Part shown: in pieces, positions 36,757 through 45,960 of the stretch
Position numbering within the stretch: the stretch's first letter is position 1
Layout of the letters: each line of letters opens with the position of its first letter
Source of the DNA: Candidatus Methylospira mobilis
GTDB taxonomy: Bacteria > Pseudomonadota > Gammaproteobacteria > Methylococcales > Methylococcaceae
Assembly (NCBI RefSeq): GCF_009498235.1
Contig: NZ_CP044205.1
Span: 1,641,389 to 1,705,388 of the forward strand
Reading direction: 5' to 3'
DNA: 64,000 bases
Made by a program: the position numbers and the translations under genes
Notes under the pieces: generated by a model
What the model was told of the DNA's origin: nothing
Databases searched by the model: none
What the model saw: the letters and a program-made list of their open reading frames with translations, nothing else

Positions 36757-37842
36757 TTATGGGCCGCGTCCGTACCAATCGAGCGTCGCTTTCAGCAAAG
36801 CGCTGTCCACGGGTATGGGCAAAGTGGCCTCGCCGATGCGCTTCAGTAAAACCAGGCGCAGATTTCCGTCGATATTTTTTTTGTCAACGGCCATATGCTC
36901 GATGAACGCGTCCGTGTCCACGGTTTGCGGCGGAGTGGTCGGCAGACGCGCGCGTTCGATCAATTTGATGATGCGGGCTACATCGGCGTCGCCGAGCCAG
37001 CCCAGCCGCCGCGATAAATCAGCGGCCTGACATATGCCGATGGCGACGGCCTCGCCATGCAGACAGACGCCGTATCCCATCGCAGTTTCGATGGCGTGGC
37101 CGAAGGTGTGTCCGAGGTTGAGGGCGGCGCGTACGCCGGTCTCCAGTTCGTCTTCGCCGACGACTTCGGCCTTATTGATGCAGGAGCGCTCGACCGCATA
37201 GGCAAGCGCTTCTTCGTCGCGTTGCAGCAGCCGCTCCATGTTGGCTTCCAGCCACTCGAAGAACGGCAGATCGCGGATCAAACCGTATTTGATGATTTCG
37301 GCAATGCCGGCGTAAAGCTCCCGATCCGGCAGGGTTTTGAGCACGGACGTGTCTATCAGTACGTAACGCGGCTGGTGAAATGCGCCGATCATGTTCTTGC
37401 CGCGCGGATGGTTTACGGCGGTTTTGCCGCCAACCGAGGAATCGACCTGGGCCAGCAGCGTGGTCGGGACCTGGATAAAGGGCAGCCCGCGCTGATAGCA
37501 GGCGGCGGCGAATCCGGCCAGATCGCCGATGACGCCTCCTCCCAGCGCAATCAGCGTGGCGTTGCGGCTATATTGGTTGGCCAGCAGCGTATCGAAAACC
37601 TGCATCGCCGAGTCCATGGTTTTATAGGCTTCTCCATCGGGGAGGATGATCGTATTGACTATGCGCTCGCCCAGCTGCGATTTGACGCGATCGATATATA
37701 GCGGCGCAACCGTCGTGTTGCTGACGATCATGACCTGTTTGCTCAGAAAAGGCGATAACAGATCGCTGCCATCGAGCAGGTCGGACCCGATATGTATGGG
37801 ATAGCTGCGTTTGTCTCCCAGGTTGACGTTGAGTGTTTTCAT
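36757..37842 (-). CDS. aroB: 3-dehydroquinate synthase
   Basis: AroB converts DAHP to 3-dehydroquinate in the shikimate pathway using NAD and a divalent metal. The 361-residue enzyme has PDGEAYKT, the glycine-rich [34 protein letters not shown] and the metal-binding [10 protein letters not shown] and HGEAVAIG. The ATG overlaps the aroK stop by four bases (ATGA). Confidence 0.98.
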   Translation of the reverse strand: MKTLNVNLGDKRSYPIHIGSDLLDGSDLLSPFLSKQVMIVSNTTVAPLYIDRVKSQLGERIVNTIILPDGEAYKTMDSAMQVFDTLLANQYSRNATLIALGGGVIGDLAGFAAACYQRGLPFIQVPTTLLAQVDSSVGGKTAVNHPRGKNMIGAFHQPRYVLIDTSVLKTLPDRELYAGIAEIIKYGLIRDLPFFEWLEANMERLLQRDEEALAYAVERSCINKAEVVGEDELETGVRAALNLGHTFGHAIETAMGYGVCLHGEAVAIGICQAADLSRRLGWLGDADVARIIKLIERARLPTTPPQTVDTDAFIEHMAVDKKNIDGNLRLVLLKRIGEATLPIPVDSALLKATLDWYGRGP

Positions 37843-38375
37843 GGGCGCGGTTCAGGGCTGAATTGGTTAAATGCCGCGAGGATACGGTGTATCGCGGCAC
37901 GGCTGGAATAACGTCCGGTATCGACTGTAAAGTCGGCCAGATCGCGGTAAATGGGGTCGCGATAGCGGTACAGTTCTTCGAGACGCGCTCGCGGGTTTTC
38001 CGTTTTCAGTAATGGGCGGTTGCTGTCTTTACGCGTCCGGCTCAACTGGGTATCGACATTGCACTGCAGGTAAACGACAAACCCCCTTTCTCGGAGACAG
38101 GCCTGATTGGCCTGCTGAATAATGGCTCCGCCGCCGGTGGCCAGAATAATCGGGCTTTGCAGGGTAATTTCGTCCAGCACTTCGGACTCGCGCTTTCTAA
38201 ACCCCGGTTCGCCTTCGTAATCGAAGATCATCGGGATACTGACGCCGGTTTTACGTTCTATTTCCTTGTCGCTGTCGAAAAAGGCGATGCCCAAAGACTT
38301 GGCAAGCTGGCGTCCTATTGTGGTTTTGCCCGCACCCATGGGACCAACCAGAAAAATATTGCCGTTGTGTTTCAT
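37839..38375 (-). CDS. aroK: Shikimate kinase
   Basis: AroK phosphorylates shikimate with ATP. The 178-residue protein has Walker [16 protein letters not shown], the shikimate-binding [18 protein letters not shown] and the lid [11 protein letters not shown]. It heads the aroK-aroB-hemE-nudix gene group and is coupled to aroB by overlap, the common gammaproteobacterial order. Confidence 0.97.
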   Translation of the reverse strand: MKHNGNIFLVGPMGAGKTTIGRQLAKSLGIAFFDSDKEIERKTGVSIPMIFDYEGEPGFRKRESEVLDEITLQSPIILATGGGAIIQQANQACLRERGFVVYLQCNVDTQLSRTRKDSNRPLLKTENPRARLEELYRYRDPIYRDLADFTVDTGRYSSRAAIHRILAAFNQFSPEPRP

Positions 38376-38505
38376 GAAACGGAATCAAAATTTACATCCG
38401 GCTATGATAGCACGTCGTTTCCTCATGCTATAAGTCTATGCCGTCGGTGGGCGCGTTCAGATCTCCTGGGGCCTGAATAGTTTGCCGCCCGATTCGATTT
38501 CCACT

Positions 38506-39411
38506 TTACCGGCCAGCAGTAGGGGCGAATCGACGCGTCAGTTCGTAGGCAAATATCGCAGCGCTGGCCGAGACGTTCAGCGACTGCATGTTGCCGAGCG
38601 CGGGTATGGTAACCAGGGTATCGCAGGCTTTTTGGGTGGCTTGCGGCAGTCCGTGCTCTTCGTTGCCCAGTATCAACGCAATAGGGCGAAAAATGCCTCC
38701 CAGCGCGGTAAGCGGTTGCGCCTTGCCGCCGAGACTGGTTCCGACGACATGATAGTAAGGGCGCAGTTTGCCTATGGCGTCGGGAAGATGCTTGATGCGG
38801 TCGATGCTGAGCTCTTCCAGACCGCCTTCGGCGACGCGGTGAGCCGCGTCGGAGATGCCCGACTGTTCCGGATGGTCGGAAAGCGCCAGATGACGGATAC
38901 CGAAAAAGGCCAGGCTGCGCGCAATGGCTCCCAGGTTATGCGGGTTGCCGACACCGTCGAGAATAAACAGGTGCTGACCGGCTTTTGCCCAGGATTTCGC
39001 TGTTTCGAAATTGAGATCATATACCGCGCGCGGCATGGCGGCGGCCACTACGCCGCCATGCAGTACGGTTCCGGCTATGCGCGTCAGCTCGTCTTCCTCG
39101 ACGCAACGGTAGGGGCGACGGTTTTTTGCCATTTGCGCGCACCACCCGCCGACCTGATGTTTGGCCCGCTCCTCATAATACAGGCGCATCACTCGCAGAG
39201 GCTCATGCTTGAACAGCGCGCTGACTGCGGCGAACCCGGAAATTTTCGCCAGTTTATCGTGCCAATCCAAATCAGTTGGAACGGCGGTGGCAGGCGCGGG
39301 TTCTCCGCCGGCTTTCTGCTCGGAGGCAGGCGGCTGTTCGGTTTTCAGGCCCCGCGGTTTTGCCTGTGCGCCCCTGTTGGCCGGGCGAGTCGATTTGGAG
39401 GGCTGTTTCAT
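38506..39411 (-). CDS. SPOUT RNA methyltransferase, TrmH family (YfiF-like)
   Basis: A 301-residue protein with a low-complexity basic N-terminus of about 50 residues, a substrate-binding domain (YRCVEEDELTRIAGTVLHGG) and a C-terminal SPOUT fold. The trefoil-knot motifs are ILDGVGNPHNLGAIARS, LILGNEEHGLP and LGNMQSLNVSASAAI. It probably 2'-O-methylates a ribose in tRNA or rRNA. The layout matches E. coli YfiF, whose target is not established. Its ATG overlaps the stop of the upstream ATPase gene. Confidence 0.9.
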   Translation of the reverse strand: MKQPSKSTRPANRGAQAKPRGLKTEQPPASEQKAGGEPAPATAVPTDLDWHDKLAKISGFAAVSALFKHEPLRVMRLYYEERAKHQVGGWCAQMAKNRRPYRCVEEDELTRIAGTVLHGGVVAAAMPRAVYDLNFETAKSWAKAGQHLFILDGVGNPHNLGAIARSLAFFGIRHLALSDHPEQSGISDAAHRVAEGGLEELSIDRIKHLPDAIGKLRPYYHVVGTSLGGKAQPLTALGGIFRPIALILGNEEHGLPQATQKACDTLVTIPALGNMQSLNVSASAAIFAYELTRRFAPTAGR

Positions 39412-40316
39412 GATTGCTCGGCTTCGTCAATTTTGTCCAGGGCGGCTTGTCCTACATGGTCGCGGGCAAATTGCCAGGCGACGCGGCCGCTACGCGAACC
39501 GCGTTCCAGCGCGAAGCGCAACGCGCCGGCGCGCGCCTGCTCGAACGTATCGTCCGCACCCAGTTGCTGCAGCCAGTAGCGGATAATTTCCAGGTATTCT
39601 TCCTGATTGAAGGGGTGAAAAGACAACCAGAGTCCGAAACGCTCCGAAAGCGATATTTTTTCTTCGACGCTGTCGCCGTGGTGAAGTTCGCATTGATCCT
39701 GATTGCCGGGCAGATAACGCGCCTGCTGGTTTTCGCTCTGAAACTCGGGCAGCAGGTGGCGGCGGTTCGAAGTGGCATAGATCAGTACGTTTCGACCGAG
39801 TTCCGCAACCGAGCCTTCCAACACCGCCTTGAGGGTCTTGTACTGGCCGTCGTTGGCTTCGAACGACAGATCGTCGCAGTAAAGAATGAATTTTTCCGGG
39901 CGTTGCGTCAGCAGGTCGAGTATGTCCGGCAATTCGTGCAGGTGTTGCGGGTCGACTTCGATCAGGCGCAAGCCGGCGCCGGCATATTCATTCAACAAGG
40001 CTTTGATCAACGACGACTTTCCCGTGCCGCGTGACCCCCACAGCAATGCATTGTTGGCGGGCAGGTCTTGCATAAACTGGCGTGTATTGCGCACCAGCCG
40101 GTTTTTCTGGCGATCAATGCAACGCATGTCCTCCAAGCGTAACTTTCTGGAAATGCGTAAGCCGCTCAGTTTGCACGGATGCGCCGCGCCGCGCCATTTG
40201 AAGGCCAATGCGCCGTTCCAGTCGACTGCCTGGGGCGGAGGTGGCAGCAGCGTTTCCAGATGGTCTATCAGTGTTTCGGCGCGCTCGAACAGCGCGTCCA
40301 GTTTCGTAGTGGTCAT
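39408..40316 (-). CDS. DUF815-family ATPase
   Basis: A 302-residue AAA-type ATPase with Walker A ALLWGSRGTGKSSLIKA, Walker B FILYCDDLSFE and a sensor-1-like LIYATSNRRHLLP. Family function is not known to me. I start at MTTTKLDALF (ATG 40316), which fits the family N-terminus; a longer reading from 40409 has no ribosome site. It overlaps the methyltransferase gene by four bases and is divergent from rluE. Confidence 0.88.
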   Translation of the reverse strand: MTTTKLDALFERAETLIDHLETLLPPPPQAVDWNGALAFKWRGAAHPCKLSGLRISRKLRLEDMRCIDRQKNRLVRNTRQFMQDLPANNALLWGSRGTGKSSLIKALLNEYAGAGLRLIEVDPQHLHELPDILDLLTQRPEKFILYCDDLSFEANDGQYKTLKAVLEGSVAELGRNVLIYATSNRRHLLPEFQSENQQARYLPGNQDQCELHHGDSVEEKISLSERFGLWLSFHPFNQEEYLEIIRYWLQQLGADDTFEQARAGALRFALERGSRSGRVAWQFARDHVGQAALDKIDEAEQS

Positions 40317-40420
40317 GTCGATAGCCAGCGATGATTCGGCGCTGATGCAAGAGTGCCGGAGAGAGGGCAAAAGTGTATATTTACCGTATGCTATCCGTTT
40401 ATTGATCAAACAGGCAATAC

Positions 40421-40960
40421 ATGCCGCGATTAATTATTTTCAACAAGCCATACGATGTACTGACCCAGTTCACCGATCGAGAAGCGGGCAGGGCGACTCT
40501 GGCCGATTATCTGACAGTGCCGGGATTCTATCCAGCCGGGCGTCTGGATCGCGATAGCGAAGGGTTGCTGCTGCTGACCAACGACGGCGCGTTACAGGCG
40601 CGCATCAGCAGTCCGCGCTTCAAGATGCCCAAAGTCTATCTGGCGCAGGTGGAAGGCATACCGGACGAGAATGCATTGGAACAGTTGCGCAACGGCATAC
40701 GGTTGCGCGACGGTCCTACGCGTCCGGCGCAGGCGCGTCTTGTTGGGCCGCCTTCCAATTTGTGGCCACGCGACCCGCCCATCCGTTATCGTGTCAGTAT
40801 TCCCACCGGCTGGCTTGAGCTTACGTTGTGCGAAGGCCGCAATCGTCAAGTGCGGCGTATGACCGCCCATGTCGGCTTCCCGACGCTGCGGTTGATACGG
40901 TTGAGTATCGGCGATTGGGCGCTGGGCGATTTGATGCCGGGTCAATGGCGTGCCGAATAA
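40421..40960 (+). CDS. rluE: 23S rRNA pseudouridine synthase RluE
   Basis: A 179-residue RsuA-family pseudouridine synthase without the N-terminal S4 domain, as in RluE, which modifies U2457 of 23S rRNA. The catalytic Asp lies in [28 protein letters not shown] and [20 protein letters not shown] are the other family blocks. It is transcribed away from the DUF815 gene. Confidence 0.94.
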   Translation: MPRLIIFNKPYDVLTQFTDREAGRATLADYLTVPGFYPAGRLDRDSEGLLLLTNDGALQARISSPRFKMPKVYLAQVEGIPDENALEQLRNGIRLRDGPTRPAQARLVGPPSNLWPRDPPIRYRVSIPTGWLELTLCEGRNRQVRRMTAHVGFPTLRLIRLSIGDWALGDLMPGQWRAE

Positions 40961-41603
40961 AACGACTGGAAAGCGCCTGCGAAGTGACCAATAAATTAAT
41001 CTCATAAGAGGTTTTATTTAACGAATCGATTTGTAGTTTATTTAATTCCAGCAGGGATTGCCGGTATCCGGTCGACAGGGTCGTTACTCCAAATCCATCC
41101 TTTCGGCTCCCTTCGGCTACCGCTCAGGGCAAGCCATGGACTCCGGATTCCGGCATTCCCCCGGATCAAGTCCGGGGCAGGCTTTGCCGGAATGGCGAGT
41201 ATGTGTTTCTTCGGCGCGATTTGTGGCCCGGGCCGATTATTTCGTTATTCAGCTTAGTTTTAGAGTCTTTTACAGAAAACGCGTCATTGAAAAGGAACAG
41301 CAATGTAATTTTCGAATGAAACAGCTTTGGACTCTTTCGCGAGCTAAAGCCCGCCCCTGCAGTGGCAGTGCTATGCAACGGTCGCTGAGTAGTTGCATAA
41401 ATTTAAGATTTTTCACAATATCCTTCCAGCTATATCCAGGCTCTTCGCCTGTATTATTTCTGTGCTATGATCCTGGCCGAGTCAGGTGTTACGGCATGGA
41501 GCCTGGGTTGCTTGGAATTACCAAAATACGTTCAATTCAGAACCAAAATGATTGCGCAATATTTCGATAAGCCATGACTAGCCGATGCAAGGAGGGTAGT
41601 TTA
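40961..41603. other. 643-bp intergenic region with palindromic repeat
   Basis: A 170-codon reading frame from 41058 has no recognisable features and crosses a palindromic repeat, so I do not call it a gene. The repeat at 41147-41193 is annotated separately. The 3' part probably carries the promoter of the CZB gene. Confidence 0.5.
41147..41193. repeat. REP-like nested palindrome
   Basis: An outer stem ATTCCGGCA/TGCCGGAAT encloses an inner stem CCCCGGA/TCCGGGG. This is the style of dispersed palindromes that contain CCGGAT..GTCCGG; only one copy is in the window. Confidence 0.6.
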
Positions 41604-41960
41604 ATGATAAATCTTGATGAAGCGATACAAGCGCATGCGGATTGGAAGAAAAAATTCCGTGTGGCTATACACAAGCAGGAAACCATGGATACGTCTACGA
41701 TAGCCAAGGACGACTGCTGCGTTTTGGGCAAATGGTTGCATGCCGAGGCGAAAAGCCTGTACGCCGATATCGAATCCTATCCGGTACTGGTGAGCCACCA
41801 TAAAACGTTTCATGCCGAGGCAGGCAAAGTCGCCTCCCTGGTGAACACCAAAAAATATGCGGAGGCCGAGCTCGCGCTCGATGCGCATACGCCTTATGGC
41901 GTGGCCAGTCAGGCTGTTGGTCAGGCTATTTACAGATTGCGTAAGGAAGCCGGGCTGTGA
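41604..41960 (+). CDS. Stand-alone CZB (chemoreceptor zinc-binding) domain protein
   Basis: A 118-residue soluble helical protein with the CZB signature: His in HADWKKKF, Cys in CCVLGKWLH, and a His pair in HHKTFHAEA. In characterised CZB domains these residues bind zinc. Here the domain stands alone, whereas it is usually fused to chemoreceptors or diguanylate cyclases, so it may act in trans as a zinc or redox sensor. AAGGAGG lies 8 bases before ATG 41604, which beats the ATG at 41574. Confidence 0.88.
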   Translation: MINLDEAIQAHADWKKKFRVAIHKQETMDTSTIAKDDCCVLGKWLHAEAKSLYADIESYPVLVSHHKTFHAEAGKVASLVNTKKYAEAELALDAHTPYGVASQAVGQAIYRLRKEAGL

Positions 41961-42376
41961 CAGCCCGCTAAACATAGAGATACCTCACGGGGCGCGTTCC
42001 CGCGTACCGCTTTATCCTGATGGGGCAAAGCGCTCGTCTCGTCATGTTGCCGGCAACTTTTCGGTACATTTGTCCGGAGCCTCGATCCTTCAGTTAATCC
42101 GCTCGCGGTGAACATGTCGAGCCGTGGGCGGATTAACTATCAAGACGTCAGGCTGTTTCACTCATCCGTCTACAGGTTCAAATCCTGTTCTGAACGAAGC
42201 GTAAGAAACGAATGGCAATCCTAGAGAGGCAGTAGTAGCTGCTACTTTTCCTCGTAAATGCTCGGGAATCTGGAAACTCTGCTCCGGTTTTAACGGCTTA
42301 CGCCGTGACAACCTGCAATTCGCCGGATTTGATGGTAATCTTCATCATCGTTAATATTGGGTTGATTCTGGTGAAT
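41961..42376. other. Intergenic region upstream of RND transporter gene
   Basis: It holds an 11-bp perfect inverted repeat (42092-42138) and a tRNA T-arm-like ACAGGTTCAAATCCTGT near 42171-42187 without matching acceptor strands. Codons between 42305 and 42376 are in frame with the transporter but lack a convincing ribosome site. Confidence 0.5.
42092..42138. repeat. 11-bp inverted repeat AGTTAATCCGC/GCGGATTAACT
   Basis: Perfect 11-bp arms separated by 25 bases, with CGG/CCG able to extend the stem inside. No T-tract follows, so it is not a standard terminator. It could be an operator or leader structure for the transporter operon. Confidence 0.45.
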
Positions 42377-45088
42377 ATGTCTACTTTGGCGGCTCGCGTC
42401 GCTCAGCGCTGTGCCCTGCATCCCTGGAGGGTGCTGTCGATAGCTTTGATCCTGTCGGTTCTGGCCGCGTGGGCGACGGCCCACTTGCCGGTTTATACCT
42501 CGCGTCAGGCTTTATTGCCAAAAAACAATGCGGTTTCGGATCGATTCGACCGCTTTCTGGCGAAATTCGGCGCGGCTTCCGATCTGATTGTGGTGGTGGA
42601 AGGCGCCGACTCCGATGTGCTGGATGGCTACGCGCGCGAACTGGCGGTGCGTTTACGCAAGGCGCCGGAAATTGCGCAGGCGTCGGATCGCGTGGACATG
42701 CAGTTTTTCGCCGATCACGCCTATCTGATGGCGCCGCCCGAACAACTGAATCGTTTGATGCAGTTTCTGGCCGAGCAACCGGCACCATCTTCCAGAGCCG
42801 GTAAAACGGAAATACAAACGTTGTTGGCGCAGGCGGAGGTCTGGCTAAAGACGCATCCCGAGCCCTCCATGGACAGCGTGGATATTAAAATGGCGGAGGC
42901 CGCACTGGCCGGCGTGGATTTTCTGCTCGGTCAATGGCAGGAATGGCTGGCGGTGGATACCCCGCCGCTGGAACTGGATCTTGCCAAAGCTCCGGGCGAC
43001 AGCGGTGCGCTGGAAGGGCGTTTCGCATCGCGCGACGGACGCATGCAGTTTGTATTCGTGCACCCGGCGAAGTCGGTAGAGGAGTTCGAATCGCTGGAGA
43101 TTTTCATGAATAAAGTCAAAGCGGCTTCTGTCGCATTGACGGAAGACTATCGTCAGCAAGGTCTGGAAGTGCCTGTGGTCGGGTTTACCGGGTTGCCCGC
43201 CATCGAATACGAAGAGCATATCAATATTCACAAGGATATTATCCTGGTGGTATGCACTTCGGCGGTCTTGATTTTGTTGCTGATTCTGCTGGTTGCGCGC
43301 AGCGTGCGCTGGGCGTTGATCATCTTCGTGCCGATGGGGCTGGGCGTCTTGTGGAGCCTGGGGCTGGCCTTGTTTACGGTAGGGCATCTGACGCTGATTA
43401 CCTCCGGTTTTATTGCGATACTTTTCGGATTGGGTGCTGATTACGGTATTTTTACCTCGTCGCGCATCGCTGAGGAGCGTGCAGCGGGGCAGCCGCTGGA
43501 GACGGCTATCGGGCGTGGCATCGGTGCGTCGTTTCATGCGGTTTTGACAGCGGGTGGCGCTTCGCTGCTGATTTTTTGCGCGCTTGCTACGGTTGATTTC
43601 GTTGGTTTTTCCGAGTTGGGCCTGATAGCCGCCAAAGGCGTGTTGCTGATACTGTTGAGCACCTTGTTGGTGCAACCGGCGCTGTATGCCTTGCTGCCGC
43701 CGCGTATTTCCTCACGCGCCGCACAAGCGCCCGCATCGGTAACGTTGCCCAAATGGCTGAGACACGGGCGTTACCCGGCTAAGCTCGCCGGCATCATCGT
43801 CGGCGTGGCGTTGTTGACTGCAGCTTTGGGCTTGTGGCGCGGTTTTGCCATTCCGTTCGATTATGATGTGCTGGCGCTGCTGCCGGCCGATTCTCAGGCC
43901 GCGCATTATCAGCGCCGCATGGTGGCGGAAAGCGACTATCAGGCCGAAGTGGTTATATTTACCGCGCCGGATGTGGCTGAGGCGCGGCGCATTACCCAGG
44001 ATGCGGAAAAACTGACCAGTTTTGCCAAGGTGCAATCCATCGCCTCTTTGTTTCCTGCCGATGCCGGCGCGCGCGCCGCGAAAGCCCATGATATAGCGCG
44101 TCAAATAAATCAGGGGCAATGGGCGGAAAGGGTGGATACGCTGACTAGGGAAGGGCTGCCAGTCGCGGCGATGGCGAGTCTGGGGCGGGTTTTGGCAGGC
44201 TTCGAAACCTGGATAGATGCGACCCAGGAACTGGCGTTTTCTTCCGGTCAGACCAGCCTGGTGGAGCGGCTGGAGTCGATACGCGGGCGTTTAAGCTCGC
44301 TGCAGGCCGCTGTGATCCAGGGAGAAAGTGCGCGTCTGCGTACCGAAATGTTTTGGCGTGCCGTGCTGAAATGGGGCGGGCAAGCCGTCAATATCCTGTC
44401 CCGCTGGCAGAGCGCCGCGCCGGTTTTGCCGTCCGATCTGCCGCTTTCGATACACGATCGCTTTTTCGCCCAGGATGGCACTGTGGCGGTTTACGCCTTT
44501 CCTGCCCAGACGGTTTATGTGCCGGAAAATCTCGACCGCTTGATGAAGGATGCCTATCAGGTATCCCCGGAGGCTACCGGTTTTCCGGCCACGCATCAGA
44601 TGTTCGCGGTGGCCGCAGTACAGGGGTTCGTACGCGGGACGCTGCTGGCGGCCGGCGTGTGTCTGCTGTGGATCATGCTGGTGGTGCGCCGCCCGAAAGG
44701 CGTTGTTTTGGCGGCGCTGCCGCTGTTGATCGGCGGTGGCTGGATGCTGGGCTTGATGTACGTTTGCGGAATAAGTTACAACTACGCCAATATTATTGCG
44801 TTGCCGCTGGTAATGGCGCTGGCGGTGGATTACGGCGTCTGGTTTAATCATCGCTGGACGGAACTGACGGATCGCACGCCGTTTGAAATCAGCCTGATAT
44901 CCGGGCGGGTTATCGGTCTGGCTGCCGGCACAGAACTGGCGGGACTGGGTGCGATCATGCTGGCGCATTACCGTGGTATATCCAGTCTGGGTAAAGATAT
45001 CACGCTGGGTCTGATTTGTTGTTTGCTGGCTACCTTCGTCGTTGCGCCGGCGATAGGTCAATTTCTTGATCGAAAGAGGAAATCATGA
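42377..45088 (+). CDS. RND/MMPL-family exporter (HpnN-like)
   Basis: A membrane exporter of about 903 residues with two repeats of one helix, a large periplasmic loop and five to six helices. TM1 is at about 20-38. The central helices contain GFIAILFGLGADYGIFTSS and the second set ALPLVMALAVDYGVWFNHR; the paired Gly-Ala-Asp-Tyr and Ala-Val-Asp-Tyr motifs carry the proton-relay Asp. The layout resembles HpnN, a hopanoid transporter, but the substrate is not shown. ATG 42377 is chosen because MSTLAARVAQRCALHPWRVL fits the family start. It overlaps the next gene by ATGA. Confidence 0.88.
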   Translation: MSTLAARVAQRCALHPWRVLSIALILSVLAAWATAHLPVYTSRQALLPKNNAVSDRFDRFLAKFGAASDLIVVVEGADSDVLDGYARELAVRLRKAPEIAQASDRVDMQFFADHAYLMAPPEQLNRLMQFLAEQPAPSSRAGKTEIQTLLAQAEVWLKTHPEPSMDSVDIKMAEAALAGVDFLLGQWQEWLAVDTPPLELDLAKAPGDSGALEGRFASRDGRMQFVFVHPAKSVEEFESLEIFMNKVKAASVALTEDYRQQGLEVPVVGFTGLPAIEYEEHINIHKDIILVVCTSAVLILLLILLVARSVRWALIIFVPMGLGVLWSLGLALFTVGHLTLITSGFIAILFGLGADYGIFTSSRIAEERAAGQPLETAIGRGIGASFHAVLTAGGASLLIFCALATVDFVGFSELGLIAAKGVLLILLSTLLVQPALYALLPPRISSRAAQAPASVTLPKWLRHGRYPAKLAGIIVGVALLTAALGLWRGFAIPFDYDVLALLPADSQAAHYQRRMVAESDYQAEVVIFTAPDVAEARRITQDAEKLTSFAKVQSIASLFPADAGARAAKAHDIARQINQGQWAERVDTLTREGLPVAAMASLGRVLAGFETWIDATQELAFSSGQTSLVERLESIRGRLSSLQAAVIQGESARLRTEMFWRAVLKWGGQAVNILSRWQSAAPVLPSDLPLSIHDRFFAQDGTVAVYAFPAQTVYVPENLDRLMKDAYQVSPEATGFPATHQMFAVAAVQGFVRGTLLAAGVCLLWIMLVVRRPKGVVLAALPLLIGGGWMLGLMYVCGISYNYANIIALPLVMALAVDYGVWFNHRWTELTDRTPFEISLISGRVIGLAAGTELAGLGAIMLAHYRGISSLGKDITLGLICCLLATFVVAPAIGQFLDRKRKS

Positions 45089-45960
45089 GGTTTGATAGTT
45101 TGTCGGGTTTGACGCGATGCCGGGCGTTGTGGGCGGCGCTTCTGTTGTCGATTGCAATGGCGGCTGGTGCCGAGCCGGTACCGGTTCTGGTGTGTTATCC
45201 CGGTGGTCCGGTCAATGAAAACGACGCGCGCGCTTCCATGGATGAAATGTTGCGCGTGATCGAACGTCTGGGGCAGTGGCCGGCTCAGCAGTTTACCAGT
45301 TTATTCAGCAGCAGCCTGTCGGAATGCAAACAGTTATTCGACGACAAACGCCCTGGTTTCTCGATACTCTCATTGGGGTTATATCTCGAACGGCGGGAAA
45401 AATATGATCTGATACCGCTGGTGCGTCCGCGTATTAATGGAGAAAGCAGCGAGCGTTACCGCGTAATGGCGCAACCCGGTAAATTCGATGGTATCGATGC
45501 CTTGAAAGGAAAATCGCTGGGTGGTACGCCGCTCGACGACGCCGATTTTGTCAGCCGGATCGTGTTCGAAGGGCGCTACCCTGTATTGAGCTTTTTCGAG
45601 CCGAAACCTACGCGCATGGCGCTGAAGTCTATACGCGCCGTGGCGAAAGGGGAGCTGGATGCGGTGCTGTTGAATCAACAGCAATATGATGCGCTGCCCG
45701 CGCTGAAATTGAATAGTCCCTTGGCCGTCATATACGAATCGGATGCGATTCCGCTGATCGGCGTGGTAGCCGATAAAACACGGACGCAGCCGCAAGAACG
45801 CGAACGTTTTGCCAAGGCGATGAACAGCCTGTGCGCCGATGCGGAAGGCGCCAGATTATGCGCGCTTTTTGGCGTGGATGCGTTTGTAGGTGTAGAACCT
45901 TCGATTTATAGCGAGGTGATAAAACGATGGAATCCAAACAACAAGGCAGCGGGTCAATGA
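45085..45960 (+). CDS. Periplasmic binding protein, PhnD-like
   Basis: A 291-residue protein with a signal peptide ending near AMAAGA. The body resembles phosphonate/phosphate-type ABC solute-binding proteins of the PhnD group (FSILSLGLYLERREKYDLIP, LKGKSLGGTPLDDADFVSR, GELDAVLLNQQQYDALP). It lacks ABC transporter partners; instead it is coupled by ATGA overlaps to an RND exporter before and a lipoprotein after. It may deliver or sense a ligand for that exporter. Confidence 0.8.
   Translation: MRFDSLSGLTRCRALWAALLLSIAMAAGAEPVPVLVCYPGGPVNENDARASMDEMLRVIERLGQWPAQQFTSLFSSSLSECKQLFDDKRPGFSILSLGLYLERREKYDLIPLVRPRINGESSERYRVMAQPGKFDGIDALKGKSLGGTPLDDADFVSRIVFEGRYPVLSFFEPKPTRMALKSIRAVAKGELDAVLLNQQQYDALPALKLNSPLAVIYESDAIPLIGVVADKTRTQPQERERFAKAMNSLCADAEGARLCALFGVDAFVGVEPSIYSEVIKRWNPNNKAAGQ

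Noticed and set aside
41360..41380. TGGCAGTGCTATGCAA as a sigma-54 promoter for the CZB gene
   Set aside because: The GG to GC spacing is 9, and 10 is required.
41058..41570. 170-codon frame upstream of the CZB gene
   Set aside because: It crosses a palindromic repeat, has no ribosome site and no family resemblance.
42171..42187. tRNA T-arm-like ACAGGTTCAAATCCTGT
   Set aside because: No matching acceptor, D or anticodon arm at the right distance; at most a tRNA relic.
44291..45061. 256-codon antisense frame inside the RND exporter gene
   Set aside because: Gln/Arg/His-rich composition typical of a shadow frame; the exporter frame has clear membrane helices.
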